Notes under the pieces: model-generated
The model's database searches: none
Told to the model about the DNA's origin: nothing
What the model saw: only the letters and a program-made list of their open reading frames with translations
In this document: positions 8,619 to 18,115 of the stretch, in pieces
Numbering within the stretch: position 1 is the stretch's first letter
Layout of the letters: every line of letters begins with the position of its first letter
Translations under genes and position numbers: made by a program
Source: Dehalobacterium formicoaceticum
GTDB taxonomy: Bacteria; Bacillota; Dehalobacteriia; Dehalobacteriales; Dehalobacteriaceae
Assembly (NCBI RefSeq): GCF_002224645.1
Contig: NZ_CP022121.1
Coordinates: forward strand, 1,742,501-1,806,500
Length of the DNA: 64,000 nt
Direction of reading: 5' to 3'

Positions 8619-8657
8619 AGCCCAACAATCAGTAATTTTCTGATTGTTGGGCTTTTT
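8619..8657. terminator. Terminator between relE region and minus-strand regulator
   Basis: A perfect 14-bp stem (AGCCCAACAATCAG and complement) with a seven-base loop is followed by six T. It stops plus-strand transcription before the convergent activator gene. Confidence 0.9.
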
Positions 8658-8690
8658 TCGGGCAAAACAAAAGACAATTTTTATTTTTGA

Positions 8691-10166
8691 TCAGCTCTTT
8701 TTTCTTAAGCCAAATTTTCGAATGCGATAATGAAGGGCTTCACGATGGATCCCCAGATTCCTGGCTGCTTGAGAGACATTCCATTTCGTTTCTGCTAAAG
8801 TACGTTCCAAAACATTCTTCTCGAATTCTTCTAACATCTCATGTAAAGAACCTTCGCTTTTTAGGTCTTTTATCGTATTTTCCTCTTGATTGTATGAGAT
8901 CTCTTTTAAATATAAGGGCAATTCATTGAAGGATAGTTTTCCGTTGGGGGAATCGGTAAAATTCACCATATATTCAATGACATTCTCCAATTCCCGCACA
9001 TTGCCGGGCCAGGAATAACGGTTAAAAACATCAAGAATCTCATCGTCGATTGTTTTAATATGAAGTTGATATTCGGCATTGAACTTATCAATAAAATGTT
9101 TTACCAGCTCCGGGATGTCATCTTTTCTTTCTGCCAGAGAGGGAATTTCCAGGGTCACAACGGCTAGCCGGAAAAACAAATCTTGTCTCAGCTTACCGTT
9201 CCTGACCAATTGACGGGGATCCTGATTCGTGGCACTAATCACGCGGCATTTGATAGGGTAATCATGATTGCTGCCCACTCTATTGGCACGTTTTTCCTGT
9301 AAAACACGCAATAATTTTCCTTGAATCGACAGGGGTAATGAGTTGAGTTCATCTAAAAATAGTGTACCGTTTTGGGCTTCTTCAAACAGACCGGGTTTAT
9401 CCACAGCCCCGGTAAAAGCTCCTTTAACTGACCCAAACAAAATTGTCTCCAGGAGATTTTCGGGAATGGAAGCACAGTTAATAGCCACAAACCGTCCATT
9501 ATTAAATAAACTAGCATTATGAATTCCTTGAGCAATAATTTCTTTCCCGGTGCCTGTTTTACCATATAGCAAAATAGGGGACTTACTTAAAGCGGCTTTT
9601 CTGGAGAGTTGTACCAGTGCACGCATTTTTTTGCTGTTACCCACCACATCATAAAGGGTAAAAGATGTATTATTGGATAATTTTACATTAATATTTGTCG
9701 TTTTTTGTTTATACTCGGAAATCTTGATTAATTGTTTTTCTGAATAATCGATAAAATGAGCCAGAGAATAAACATATTCTAATTTATGCTCATAATAAAA
9801 AGGGTAGGATTGCATAAACATAGCTGTTCTATATCCGTCTTTATTATTATAAATAGCGATCTGTTCTTCCGATTGTTTCCCTGTATCTATGGTATACTGG
9901 GTGGCATTAACTTTAAGATCAAGATTTTTCCAGGCTTCACTGTCTTTTTTACCGATAATTTCTTCTCTTTTCACTCCATCCATCTCTTCTACAATGTTGT
10001 TGAGCCAGACGATATTTTCTTCCGGATCAACAACATAGATACCTTGTAAAACCATATCAAGGATAGCTTCATACAGTTGATTACGTTTTTTAAGTTCCAT
10101 CAGCTGATTTTGCATATTTTCCATTCTAAAATCACCTTCAAAAGTTATTTTGCTTTTATCACGCAC
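8691..10166 (-). CDS. Sigma-54-dependent activator, PAS-AAA-Fis type
   Basis: This 491-residue enhancer-binding protein has an N-terminal PAS domain (about residues 25-130, GIYVVDPEENIVWLNN), an AAA+ domain with Walker A GKTGTGKE, the sigma-54 contact loop GAFTGA and Walker B TLFLDE, and a C-terminal Fis-type helix-turn-helix (WNVSQAARNLGIHREALHYRIRKFG). It is divergent from the mtgB pair, whose promoter is a near-perfect -24/-12 element with upstream palindromes, so it very probably activates them. The PAS domain suggests it senses a small ligand, perhaps a betaine. Two paralogues occur near pylB and mttB. Confidence 0.9.
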   Translation of the reverse strand: MRDKSKITFEGDFRMENMQNQLMELKKRNQLYEAILDMVLQGIYVVDPEENIVWLNNIVEEMDGVKREEIIGKKDSEAWKNLDLKVNATQYTIDTGKQSEEQIAIYNNKDGYRTAMFMQSYPFYYEHKLEYVYSLAHFIDYSEKQLIKISEYKQKTTNINVKLSNNTSFTLYDVVGNSKKMRALVQLSRKAALSKSPILLYGKTGTGKEIIAQGIHNASLFNNGRFVAINCASIPENLLETILFGSVKGAFTGAVDKPGLFEEAQNGTLFLDELNSLPLSIQGKLLRVLQEKRANRVGSNHDYPIKCRVISATNQDPRQLVRNGKLRQDLFFRLAVVTLEIPSLAERKDDIPELVKHFIDKFNAEYQLHIKTIDDEILDVFNRYSWPGNVRELENVIEYMVNFTDSPNGKLSFNELPLYLKEISYNQEENTIKDLKSEGSLHEMLEEFEKNVLERTLAETKWNVSQAARNLGIHREALHYRIRKFGLRKKS

Positions 10167-10279
10167 TAACCGTCCATTATCCCTTATTGAAAGAGTTCCA
10201 CTTTATACCAAGTTATTACTTTCTCAGAGTATTGATAAGTAATGCTGGTAGGTATTTGCAGAAACAGGTGCTGCGCTAT

Positions 10280-10305
10280 CTGTAATAACATATTACAGTG
10301 TAATA
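10280..10305. promoter_or_regulatory. Overlapping TGTAATA palindromes, likely enhancer sites for mtgB
   Basis: CTGTAATAACATATTACAG (10280-10298) is a perfect 8-3-8 dyad. It overlaps a second perfect dyad, TATTACAGTGTAATA (10291-10305). A further TATTACAG half-site lies at 10371-10378. They sit about 110-200 bases upstream of the -24 element, a normal distance for enhancer-binding activators. A related dyad precedes mttB. Confidence 0.7.
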
Positions 10306-10482
10306 TGTTTCTGTTTATATATTCCAACCTTGAAAATTCAATAAAATAGAACTAACTGCGTGGAATATCTTATTACAGTATAGCAAGATATTTAACTTTT
10401 GCAAATCAATAACAATTAATGAAAACCTATAATTTCAGCATATTTTGGGTCATTTTAAAAGCTTTTTACTATTTAGACATTC

Positions 10483-10498
10483 TGGCACGTTTATTGCT
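10483..10498 (+). promoter_or_regulatory. Sigma-54 (-24/-12) promoter of mtgB operon
   Basis: TGGCAC, five bases, then TTGCT matches the sigma-54 consensus closely with the required GG-N10-GC spacing. It lies 80 bases before the first methyltransferase gene. The intergenic stretch 10167-10578 holds no gene, only this promoter and the upstream palindromes. Confidence 0.9.
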
Positions 10499-10578
10499 TT
10501 TATTAACAGCATGAAGCCTAAATAGCGCGCTATTGGAAAACAGAGATCAAAAATCCATATTTAATTAGGAGGTAAACA

Positions 10579-12036
10579 ATGAATACCATTAGAGCAAATT
10601 CAGTAACCAATCAAAGTGTTCAGTTTCAGGTTTTAAATGAGGGACAATGCAGGGAAATCGTGCACGCTGCTTTTAGGGTTTTAGAAAGAACCGGCTGTGA
10701 TGTTCATCATGAACGTGCCCGGAAGATTTTAAAGGACGCTGGATGCAGCGTTGACGGTATCAGAGTCAAAATTCCTACTCATTTAGTGGAAAAAGCGATC
10801 CGCACAGCTCCCTCCCAAATTACGATTTATGATCGAGAAGGCAATCCGACATTACACCTGGGAAATAACGGTAAAAGTTATTGGAGCCCCGGTTATGAAA
10901 ACCAGTACAGAATTGATAGGAAGACTGGAGAAAAGAGATTAACAGTCAAGCAAGACGTCTATGAAACCGGTCTGGTCTGTGATGCAATGCCTAATATCGA
11001 TATGTGCACAGGCCTTGCCTATATTTCTGACTGTGATCCCAGGCTGGCCGACGTATACGAAACCCGTCTTTTACTGGAAACCACCACAAAACCCATTTGG
11101 CTGTGGCAGTTTGATATTGAAAATCTCAAGGCTCAGATGGATATGTTTGCCGCCTGTGCCGGCGGCATGGATAAATTCCTGGCGAAACCTTCTGTCGTAG
11201 CCGGTGGTGCAGCTTCTACACCTCTTTGTCACGCAGAAGATACTTTGGAAAAAGTCATGTACATGAACGAAATTGGAATTCCCACACCTTATGTAGTTGC
11301 CTGCTTGCTGGGCGGGACTACTCCTGTCACCATCGCCGGCAGCTATGTTTTAGGTTTGGCAGATACTCTTTTCGGTCTGGTGCTTGGTCAGTTGATTAAT
11401 GAAGGTTGTCCATATCTCGGTTGTACCTGGACAGATATGTTTGATATGAGTACGATGGCTCTTTCTATGACAGGTCCTGAAGCCTCCTTGGGCGCTGCTG
11501 GGTCAGCAGATCTCTTCCGTTATTTGGATCTTCCTTTTGTCGTTCATCTTGGCTGCACTGATTCTCCTATTCTTGACGAGCAGGCTGCTCTTGACATGGG
11601 TACTCAGATCCTGATGGGTACACTAAGTGGTGGGAATATTTGCCAATTCCTTGGCTTTTTAGAGGCGGCCATGTCCTCTTCTCTGGAAAGCTTGGTATTT
11701 TGCAATGAAGCAATTGATTATGCCCGCAGCATTGTGGGTGGTATTGAAGTAAGCGCTGAAACATTAGCGGAGGACGCAATCCATAATGTCGGCCCCAGTG
11801 GAAACTTTCTGGGAGAAGAACATACCTTAAACCACTTTAAGGAAAGATGGACTCCAAAAAATTGTGTGAGAACCACTTATGAAAAATGGGCTGAAAATGG
11901 TAAAAAAGATTTCAAAGCTCGGGCTGTTGAAAAGGTAGATCAGATCGTTGCAGCCGGTATCCGTAAACCACTTGCCCCTGAGGTTCTTGCCGAATTGGAT
12001 GCCATTATCGCAAAAGCTGAAGCCAGAATCAAATAA
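10579..12036 (+). CDS. mtgB: MttB-family methyltransferase without pyrrolysine, MtgB-like (copy 1)
   Basis: This 485-residue member of the trimethylamine methyltransferase (MttB) superfamily has no in-frame TAG. The closest characterised enzymes of this kind are glycine betaine:corrinoid methyltransferases (MtgB of Desulfitobacterium hafniense), which move one methyl from betaine to a corrinoid protein and leave dimethylglycine. Aligned by hand with the MttB here, the pyrrolysine position corresponds to Cys in HLGCTDSPILDEQAA. The substrate is inferred; proline betaine or carnitine enzymes belong to the same family. No corrinoid partner is adjacent. The ATG follows AGGAGG, and transcription is probably from the sigma-54 promoter at 10483. 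Confidence 0.85.
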   Translation: MNTIRANSVTNQSVQFQVLNEGQCREIVHAAFRVLERTGCDVHHERARKILKDAGCSVDGIRVKIPTHLVEKAIRTAPSQITIYDREGNPTLHLGNNGKSYWSPGYENQYRIDRKTGEKRLTVKQDVYETGLVCDAMPNIDMCTGLAYISDCDPRLADVYETRLLLETTTKPIWLWQFDIENLKAQMDMFAACAGGMDKFLAKPSVVAGGAASTPLCHAEDTLEKVMYMNEIGIPTPYVVACLLGGTTPVTIAGSYVLGLADTLFGLVLGQLINEGCPYLGCTWTDMFDMSTMALSMTGPEASLGAAGSADLFRYLDLPFVVHLGCTDSPILDEQAALDMGTQILMGTLSGGNICQFLGFLEAAMSSSLESLVFCNEAIDYARSIVGGIEVSAETLAEDAIHNVGPSGNFLGEEHTLNHFKERWTPKNCVRTTYEKWAENGKKDFKARAVEKVDQIVAAGIRKPLAPEVLAELDAIIAKAEARIK

Positions 12037-12195
12037 AGAAAACTTGGCTTGCGTCAAGCCGAAGGCTAAGGCGCGCCAGAATTTCTTGCATTGTGTTTTT
12101 TACAATGCGTAGAAATTCCAGTCCTTTAGGGGAAGCCTTAGTTGCACTTATACTTCCAACATTTAAAATTTAAATTTCTGAAAGTAAAATAAAAA
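12037..12195 (+). repeat. Repeat family B, full copy
   Basis: This roughly 155-base structured non-coding stretch lies between the two mtgB genes. It contains nested inverted repeats: GCATTGT/ACAATGC inside AGAAATTC-type arms, and CTAAGGC/GCCTTAG outside. Its left end (AAAGAAAACTTGGCTT) and right end (TTTCTGAAAGTA) recur at 62575-62652, and GCCTTAGTTGCACTTA recurs inverted at 48595-48610. It resembles a small non-autonomous mobile palindrome. Confidence 0.6.
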
Positions 12196-12211
12196 ACCAA
12201 GGGAGGAAAAA

Positions 12212-13675
12212 ATGAATACCCTTAGAGCAAATTCAGTCACCAAACAAAGTGTGCAATTTAAAGTTCTGAATGACGGACAATGCAGGGAAATCGTGCATGC
12301 TGCTTTTAGAGTATTGGAAAGAACCGGTTGCACCGTTCACCATGAAGAAGCATTAAAACTATTGCAGGATGCCGGATGTAACGTAGACGGTAACAGAGTA
12401 AGAATCCCTACCCATTTGTTAGAAAAAGCCATCAGAACAGCTCCCACCCAGATCACCATTTATGACCGAGAAGGCAATCCTGCCTTGCACCTTGGTGCCG
12501 CCAGCGGGAAAAGTCATTTTATCGCCGGGATGGAAAATCAATATCTGATCGATACGGACACCGGAGAAAAAAGACTCACCACGAAACAGGATGTGGCCAA
12601 TGTGGGTAAGGTAATTGATGCCCTGCCCAATGTGGACGTAGCTTGCGGTCTGGCATGCATTTCTGACTGTACCCCCCAGATGGCTGACGTTTATGAAGCG
12701 CGTATTTTGCTGGAAAACACCACAAAACCAATTATTGTGTGGAACTTTGATTTAGATGGTATCAAAACCCAGGTTGAAATGTGTGCTGCAGTTGCCGGCG
12801 GTATGGATAAATTCCTGGCCAAACCTTTTATCCTCGCCGGGGGCGCTGCCAGCACCCCTCTTGCCCATTCGGAAGATGCCCTTGATAAGATGCTGTATAT
12901 GTTCAAACTGGGCTTGCCGGGCCCTTACGTTGCGGCCACCATGTTAGGCGGTACCGCTCCTGCAACTTTGGCGGGCAGTTTTGTCATGGGGTTGGCGGAT
13001 ACTTTAGTGGGACTTCTCCTTTCCCAGCTAACCAATGAAGGATGTCCCTTTATTGCCACAACCTATACAGACATTCTTGATATGAAATCCATGGCATTTT
13101 GCCTGACCGGCCCGGAAGTTGCTTTGGGGCAGGCGGCCACTGCAGACATTTTCCGTTATTTGGATCTGCCCTTCAGCGTACATCTTGGGGTTACGGATTC
13201 TCCGGTCTTTGACCAACAAGCGGCCTTTGATATCGGCGTGCAAATCTACACCGGAATTTTGAGCGGTGCGAACCTGAATATGTTCCTGGGCTATCTGGAA
13301 ACCGCCATGTCGGCATCTCTGGAATGCTTGGTTTTTGGGGATGAAGTTATTGGCTATTGTCGTCGTATTGTGGAGGGGATTGAAGTAAGTGCCGAAACAC
13401 TGGCGGAAGAAGCTATTAATAACGTAGGCCCTAACGGCAATTTCCTGGGTGAAGAACATACCATGAACCACTTCAAAGAAAGATGGGTACCCACCAACTT
13501 TATCAGAACCACTTATGAGAAGTGGGCTGATGACGGCGGAAAAGATTTAAAAGTCAGAGCTCATGAAAAGGTGAAAAACATTCTGGCTCAGGAAATCAGG
13601 AAACCCTTGGCTCCGGAGGTCTTGGCAGAATTAGACGCTATTGTGGCAGAAGCAGAAAAGAGATATCAGAAATAA
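12212..13675 (+). CDS. mtgB: MttB-family methyltransferase without pyrrolysine, MtgB-like (copy 2)
   Basis: This 487-residue tandem paralogue of the preceding gene has a nearly identical N-terminus (NTLRANSVTKQSVQF, GQCREIVHAAFRVLERTGC). The position equivalent to pyrrolysine is Val in HLGVTDSPVFDQQAA. It clearly arose by duplication. The two copies differ in the middle substrate-facing region (MENQYLIDTDTGEKR against YENQYRIDRKTGEKR), so they may prefer different quaternary amines. It has its own GGGAGG and ATG and probably shares the sigma-54 transcript with copy 1. Confidence 0.85.
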   Translation: MNTLRANSVTKQSVQFKVLNDGQCREIVHAAFRVLERTGCTVHHEEALKLLQDAGCNVDGNRVRIPTHLLEKAIRTAPTQITIYDREGNPALHLGAASGKSHFIAGMENQYLIDTDTGEKRLTTKQDVANVGKVIDALPNVDVACGLACISDCTPQMADVYEARILLENTTKPIIVWNFDLDGIKTQVEMCAAVAGGMDKFLAKPFILAGGAASTPLAHSEDALDKMLYMFKLGLPGPYVAATMLGGTAPATLAGSFVMGLADTLVGLLLSQLTNEGCPFIATTYTDILDMKSMAFCLTGPEVALGQAATADIFRYLDLPFSVHLGVTDSPVFDQQAAFDIGVQIYTGILSGANLNMFLGYLETAMSASLECLVFGDEVIGYCRRIVEGIEVSAETLAEEAINNVGPNGNFLGEEHTMNHFKERWVPTNFIRTTYEKWADDGGKDLKVRAHEKVKNILAQEIRKPLAPEVLAELDAIVAEAEKRYQK

Positions 13676-13689
13676 GTTTTGTACTATCT

Positions 13690-13733
13690 ACGAGCGACAT
13701 TATTTAGGGAAAGTAATGTCGTTCGTTAAAATT
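13690..13733 (+). terminator. Hairpin after mtgB copy 2
   Basis: ACGAGCGACATTA pairs with TAATGTCGTTCGT (one mismatch), followed by TAAAATTT. The weak T-run suggests partial termination or an mRNA-stabilising hairpin between the methyltransferases and the MFS gene, which would lower expression of the carrier. Confidence 0.55.
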
Positions 13734-13758
13734 TAAGAGAAAGTAGGAGAGTGCTTCA

Positions 13759-14964
13759 ATGAAAAACAATTTTTTATTAAAAATAGTTATTCTTTTAATG
13801 AGTTTTGCGATGATGGGAGACAGTGTCATAGTTCCCATCGTTCCCAATATTTTTGAAGCCTTCCCGGATGCCAGTCCCTTTCTACAAAATTTCATCATCT
13901 CAGGGCCAATGCTCATTGCCATTCCGGCGACTTTAATCTGCGGGAAACTGGCCCAATTCATCAGTAAGAAATATCTGTTGATTTTTTCCTATTTGATCGC
14001 GGCTTTTGCCGGCATTGGAATTGCCTTTGTAGATTCAGTTTTTTTATTTGTACTCTTTAGAAGTTTATTAGGAATAACATTTGGATTCCTAGCCGCAAGT
14101 GCTTTCGGTCTCATTGCAGAATTGTTCAAGGAAGAAAAAGAACGCAGCAGCGTTATGGGTTGGTATAATTCAATGACGGCACTTTTCGGAGTTCTGATCG
14201 CCACTGCCTCAGGATATATTGCCGTGTCCAATTGGCATTACTCATTTTTCATTAATATCGCGGCCATACCGATCGTGCTGCTGATGATCTTTGTCCTACC
14301 GGTTACTCCGCCTGAAGGAAAGGTTCAGCAAGATGGGGATCAGAATGAAAAGCAAAAGATGCCTTATCTGAAGGTAGGGGCTTTGTCAGTGTCAGCCATC
14401 GTATATAATGCCTTATACATGATACTCTTCTACTTTGTGGCGGTATATTTGCAAGAAGCAAATTTAGGTGATGCGTCTACTGCCGGCATCATGTCATCAG
14501 TTGGGACCGTAGGCAGCTTTGTTGCCGGAATGATTTTCGCTAATTTCTATGGCAAGGTCAAAAGATTTACTCCTGCTACTTTCTTCTTAGTGTTGGCAGC
14601 ATGCTATTTTGTACTGAGTATGGATGTAAATTTATTGATTGTGGGGATTGCTGTTTTTGTTGCAGGCTGGACATATAACCTCAGTATGTCCTATTACTTC
14701 TTGACAGCAACGATGATCGTACCGCCCGCTGTTCTTACCCTTTCAACAGGTATCACTAATGCATCCATTGGACTGGGCTGTTATCTTGCACCATCTGCGA
14801 TCAATTGGTATCAAGAAATATTTAATGTTCCAACGCTAAAAGGGACTTTCCTGTATGTGGCATTGACTTTGGTTGTCTGTGGGGTTATCTCGATCATTTT
14901 AGCTATGCGTCACAGTAAAAACTTACCTGTCATAGAGAGCCAGGACATGAAAGGCCAAGCATAA
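13759..14964 (+). CDS. MFS transporter
   Basis: This 401-residue major facilitator protein has about twelve membrane helices and a central hydrophilic loop (residues about 185-205, rich in E, K and Q). The N-terminal helix and following loop (MGDSVIVPIVPNIFEAFP) and LFRSLLGITFGF resemble the drug:proton antiporter family. It follows the two mtgB-like genes by about 80 bases and is probably co-transcribed. By context it may import a betaine or export a demethylated product. The substrate is not visible in the sequence. Confidence 0.75.
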   Translation: MKNNFLLKIVILLMSFAMMGDSVIVPIVPNIFEAFPDASPFLQNFIISGPMLIAIPATLICGKLAQFISKKYLLIFSYLIAAFAGIGIAFVDSVFLFVLFRSLLGITFGFLAASAFGLIAELFKEEKERSSVMGWYNSMTALFGVLIATASGYIAVSNWHYSFFINIAAIPIVLLMIFVLPVTPPEGKVQQDGDQNEKQKMPYLKVGALSVSAIVYNALYMILFYFVAVYLQEANLGDASTAGIMSSVGTVGSFVAGMIFANFYGKVKRFTPATFFLVLAACYFVLSMDVNLLIVGIAVFVAGWTYNLSMSYYFLTATMIVPPAVLTLSTGITNASIGLGCYLAPSAINWYQEIFNVPTLKGTFLYVALTLVVCGVISIILAMRHSKNLPVIESQDMKGQA

Positions 14965-15060
14965 TTTCATAATCAAATTGGAAAAGTGAGATGCGAAGAT
15001 AAAAAAAAGAGGGAAGTTTTATCAATAGCCACATATATTAATTAGGGGGGGTGGCTGAAA

Positions 15061-15348
15061 ATGATTAAGGTATCCGACTTGAAAGTGAAAGATATTATTA
15101 ATATCGTGGATGGGAAAAGATTAGGTTATATTAAGGATATAGAATTGAATCTGGCGGCAGGGCGTATTCATTCCCTTATTTTGCCCGGCACCACAAAATT
15201 TATGGGAATATTCGGCCGATGTGATGATGTGGCCATCGCCTGGAATCAGATTAAAAAGGTGGGTGCTGATGTAATTCTGGTGGAGGTGCAGTCCTTTTCT
15301 GAGCTTAGGAATCAAGAACCACCGGAAGATTTAGACGCGCCATATTGA
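15061..15348 (+). CDS. ymxH: PRC-barrel protein, YlmC/YmxH family
   Basis: This 95-residue single PRC-barrel protein begins IKVSDLKVKDIINIVDGKRLGYIKDIELNL, which matches the YlmC/YmxH family conserved in endospore formers. Its molecular role is unknown, and it is often listed with sporulation genes. GGGGGGTGG precedes the ATG, and a strong terminator follows, so it is monocistronic. Confidence 0.82.
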   Translation: MIKVSDLKVKDIINIVDGKRLGYIKDIELNLAAGRIHSLILPGTTKFMGIFGRCDDVAIAWNQIKKVGADVILVEVQSFSELRNQEPPEDLDAPY

Positions 15349-15437
15349 GTGGGGTAGGTACTACAGTACTACCCGGAACATTTTGCGATTTGGCATGAGA
15401 GTCATTGACTGGCACATATCTAGTGGAGTATAATAAT

Positions 15438-15476
15438 ACCAGACGCTACATGTAGCGTCTGGTTCTTTGTTTTAAG
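15438..15476 (+). terminator. Terminator downstream of ymxH
   Basis: A perfect 24-base palindrome (CCAGACGCTACA and its complement, 15439-15462) is followed by TTCTTTGTTTT. It separates ymxH from the nrdR operon. Confidence 0.8.
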
Positions 15477-15571
15477 GATAGGCTTAGGTTTCAATTGTTA
15501 CAATAGACATTATAACATAGTTTGAGGTCAGGGGTAATTTCTTTTATTAATTTTTGGGGAGATGGGATTAG

Positions 15572-16027
15572 ATGCGTTGTCCATTTTGTCATTATGCAGA
15601 TTCAAAAGTACTGGAATCACGTTCGGCTGATGAAGGAAGCAGTATTCGCCGGAGACGGGAATGTCTGGGTTGTCAACGCAGGTTTACTACATATGAAAAA
15701 ATTGAGGAGCGTCCTTTAATTGTGGTCAAAAAAGACGGTCGACGGGAATTCTTTGACAGTAAAAAGCTTTTACACGGTATTGTCAAGGCCTGCGAAAAAA
15801 GGCCTGTTTCTTATGAACAATTAGAAGAGATCGTGGCCGGTATCGAAAAGGAATATGGTCATGCTTTGGAGCGGGAGATCAGCTCTGATTTAATCGGTGA
15901 GGCGGTTATGAAACGACTAAAGGATTTGGATGAAGTGGCTTATGTACGGTTTGCTTCCGTCTATCGTCAATTTGAGGATGTGAACACCTTTATCGAAGAA
16001 ATTCAGCAATTGCAAAAAAAATCATAG
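15572..16027 (+). CDS. nrdR: Transcriptional repressor NrdR
   Basis: NrdR senses ATP and dATP and represses ribonucleotide reductase genes. The 151-residue protein shows the zinc ribbon ([10 protein letters not shown] and [12 protein letters not shown]) followed by an ATP-cone ([20 protein letters not shown]). It is full length. The following nrdD and nrdG genes are its expected targets and lie in the same operon, 17 bases downstream. I could not identify a convincing NrdR box pair upstream. Confidence 0.95.
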   Translation: MRCPFCHYADSKVLESRSADEGSSIRRRRECLGCQRRFTTYEKIEERPLIVVKKDGRREFFDSKKLLHGIVKACEKRPVSYEQLEEIVAGIEKEYGHALEREISSDLIGEAVMKRLKDLDEVAYVRFASVYRQFEDVNTFIEEIQQLQKKS

Positions 16028-16044
16028 AAATTGGGGGAGTATCT

Positions 16045-18063
16045 GTGTTTACTACGATTCAAAAAAGAGATGGCCGCAGGGCTGCTTTTAACGAAAAGAA
16101 AATCACCGATGCCATTTTTAAAGCGGCCCAGTCTGAAGGCGGGGAGGATCGTCAGACGGCGATGGAGTTAACCTTGGAGGTGATGAAGTACTTAAAAGAA
16201 ACATATAATGGTAATATTTTCGGTGTAGAAGATGTGCAGGACGCGGTGGAAAAAATATTAATTGAAAAAGGACATGCCCGTACCGCGAAAGCCTATATTC
16301 TATACCGTGCTAAGCGAAATCGGGTGCGGGAGGGCAAATCGGATTTGATGGAGGCGGTGAAACAGATTCTGGTGGAAACCAGCCGGGAAAACGCTAATGT
16401 GAGCAATTCCCCCTCGGCCAAAATGCTGCAAATCGCCAGCGCTGCCAGCCGTACCTATTATTTATCTCGCTTGATCCCGGAGGAGTTTTCTTTAGCTCAT
16501 CGTCAAGGGGAGATACATATTCATGATTTAGATTTTTATGCCAAAACCTTAACCTGTGTGCAAATCCCTTTAGGTCAGTTATTGCAGCAGGGCTTTGATA
16601 ACGGACATGGCTATATTCGTCCGCCGAAACGTCCCGGCTCGGCTGCGGCCTTGGCGGCAATTATCTTACAAAGCTCCCAAAATGATATGCACGGTGGACA
16701 GTCCTTCGCTTTCTTTGACCGGGACATGGCGCCTTTCGTGGAGCAGGCCTCGGAGGAAGAAACCTTTCAGGCCATGGAAGCCTTGATATATAACCTAAAT
16801 AGTATGCATAGCAGGGCGGGCAGCCAGGTCCCCTTTTCCAGCTTGAATGTAGGCACAGAGACCGGAGAGTCCGCCCGGAAGGTGACCCGGAATCTGCTCC
16901 TAGCTTATGAAAAAGGTTTGGGCCGAGGGGAAAACCCCATCTTCCCCAATATTATTTTCCGCTTGAAGGAAGGGATTAACCTAAATCCGGGAGATCCCAA
17001 CCGGGATTTATTTGAATTGGCCATGCGGGTGGCGGCGCGCCGCATGAACCCCACCTTCAGCTTTATGGATGCCAGCTTTAATCAAGAGTATGGCACGGAT
17101 GTGAGCTACATGGGATGCCGTACCCGGGTGATGGCCAACCGGAGAGGTCCGGCTGTTACGGAGAAACGGGGCAATCTTTCCTTTACCACAATTAATCTGC
17201 CCCGCATCGGCCTTAAGGCTAGGGGTAATGTTGATCAGTTTTACCGATATTTAGACCAAGCCTTGGATTTAACGGCCCGGCAATTATATCACCGCTATCA
17301 GATCCAAGCGAACTTAAAGGTGCGGGACATGCCTTTCCTGATGGGGCAGAATTTGTATCTTGATTCTGAAGAGCTGGGCATGAACGATCCTGTGGAAAAA
17401 GCGATTCAGCACGGGACTCTATCTATCGGTTTTATTGGTTTGGCGGAAGCCTTAACGGCTCTAACGGGCAAGCATCATGGGGAAGCGGCGGAATCCCGGC
17501 AGCTGGGGGAAGAGATCATCGCCTATATGCGGAAAAAAATTGACCAATACTGCGATGATTATGATTTAAACTATACTCTGCTGGCCACACCGGCGGAAGG
17601 CTTATCGGGACGCTTTGTGGGGCATGACGGGGAAGAATTCGGTATTCTTCCAGGAGTGACGGACAAAGAATATTATACCAATTCATTCCATATCCCTGTG
17701 GGATATCCTATTTCCATGTTTGAGAAGATGGCTATCGAAGGGCCTTACCATAAATATTGTAATGCCGGACATATCAGCTATGTGGAATTAGCATCGCCCC
17801 CTATCCATAATCTGGAGGCGGTGGAAACGATTATTCGTCATATGGCGGCCAGTGATATCGGTTATGCCGGGATTAATTTTCCTATTGATTTTTGCCTTGG
17901 GTGCAGTCATTTAGGCGTTATCAATGAGGATTCCTGCCCTGTTTGCGGCAGCAGTGCCATTCGCAGGGTGCGCCGGATCACCGGTTACTTCAGTACCGTG
18001 GACCGGTTTAATGACGCCAAGCTTGCGGAATTAAAAGATCGGGTTGCTCATAGCGGCAGTTAA
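16045..18063 (+). CDS. nrdD: Anaerobic ribonucleoside-triphosphate reductase
   Basis: This class III ribonucleotide reductase of 672 residues makes dNTPs under anaerobic conditions with a glycyl radical. It has an N-terminal ATP-cone (TTIQKRDGRRAAFNEKKI), a catalytic barrel, a C-terminal zinc site (CLGCSHLG and CPVCGS) and the glycyl-radical loop (RRITGYFSTVDRFN) near the C-terminus. The start is GTG after GGGGGAG. It sits between nrdR and its activase nrdG. Confidence 0.95.
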   Translation: MFTTIQKRDGRRAAFNEKKITDAIFKAAQSEGGEDRQTAMELTLEVMKYLKETYNGNIFGVEDVQDAVEKILIEKGHARTAKAYILYRAKRNRVREGKSDLMEAVKQILVETSRENANVSNSPSAKMLQIASAASRTYYLSRLIPEEFSLAHRQGEIHIHDLDFYAKTLTCVQIPLGQLLQQGFDNGHGYIRPPKRPGSAAALAAIILQSSQNDMHGGQSFAFFDRDMAPFVEQASEEETFQAMEALIYNLNSMHSRAGSQVPFSSLNVGTETGESARKVTRNLLLAYEKGLGRGENPIFPNIIFRLKEGINLNPGDPNRDLFELAMRVAARRMNPTFSFMDASFNQEYGTDVSYMGCRTRVMANRRGPAVTEKRGNLSFTTINLPRIGLKARGNVDQFYRYLDQALDLTARQLYHRYQIQANLKVRDMPFLMGQNLYLDSEELGMNDPVEKAIQHGTLSIGFIGLAEALTALTGKHHGEAAESRQLGEEIIAYMRKKIDQYCDDYDLNYTLLATPAEGLSGRFVGHDGEEFGILPGVTDKEYYTNSFHIPVGYPISMFEKMAIEGPYHKYCNAGHISYVELASPPIHNLEAVETIIRHMAASDIGYAGINFPIDFCLGCSHLGVINEDSCPVCGSSAIRRVRRITGYFSTVDRFNDAKLAELKDRVAHSGS

Positions 18064-18115
18064 TTATTGGATGAAAAACATTGCTATAGATGAATGAGAG
18101 AGGCGGGAGAGGAAA

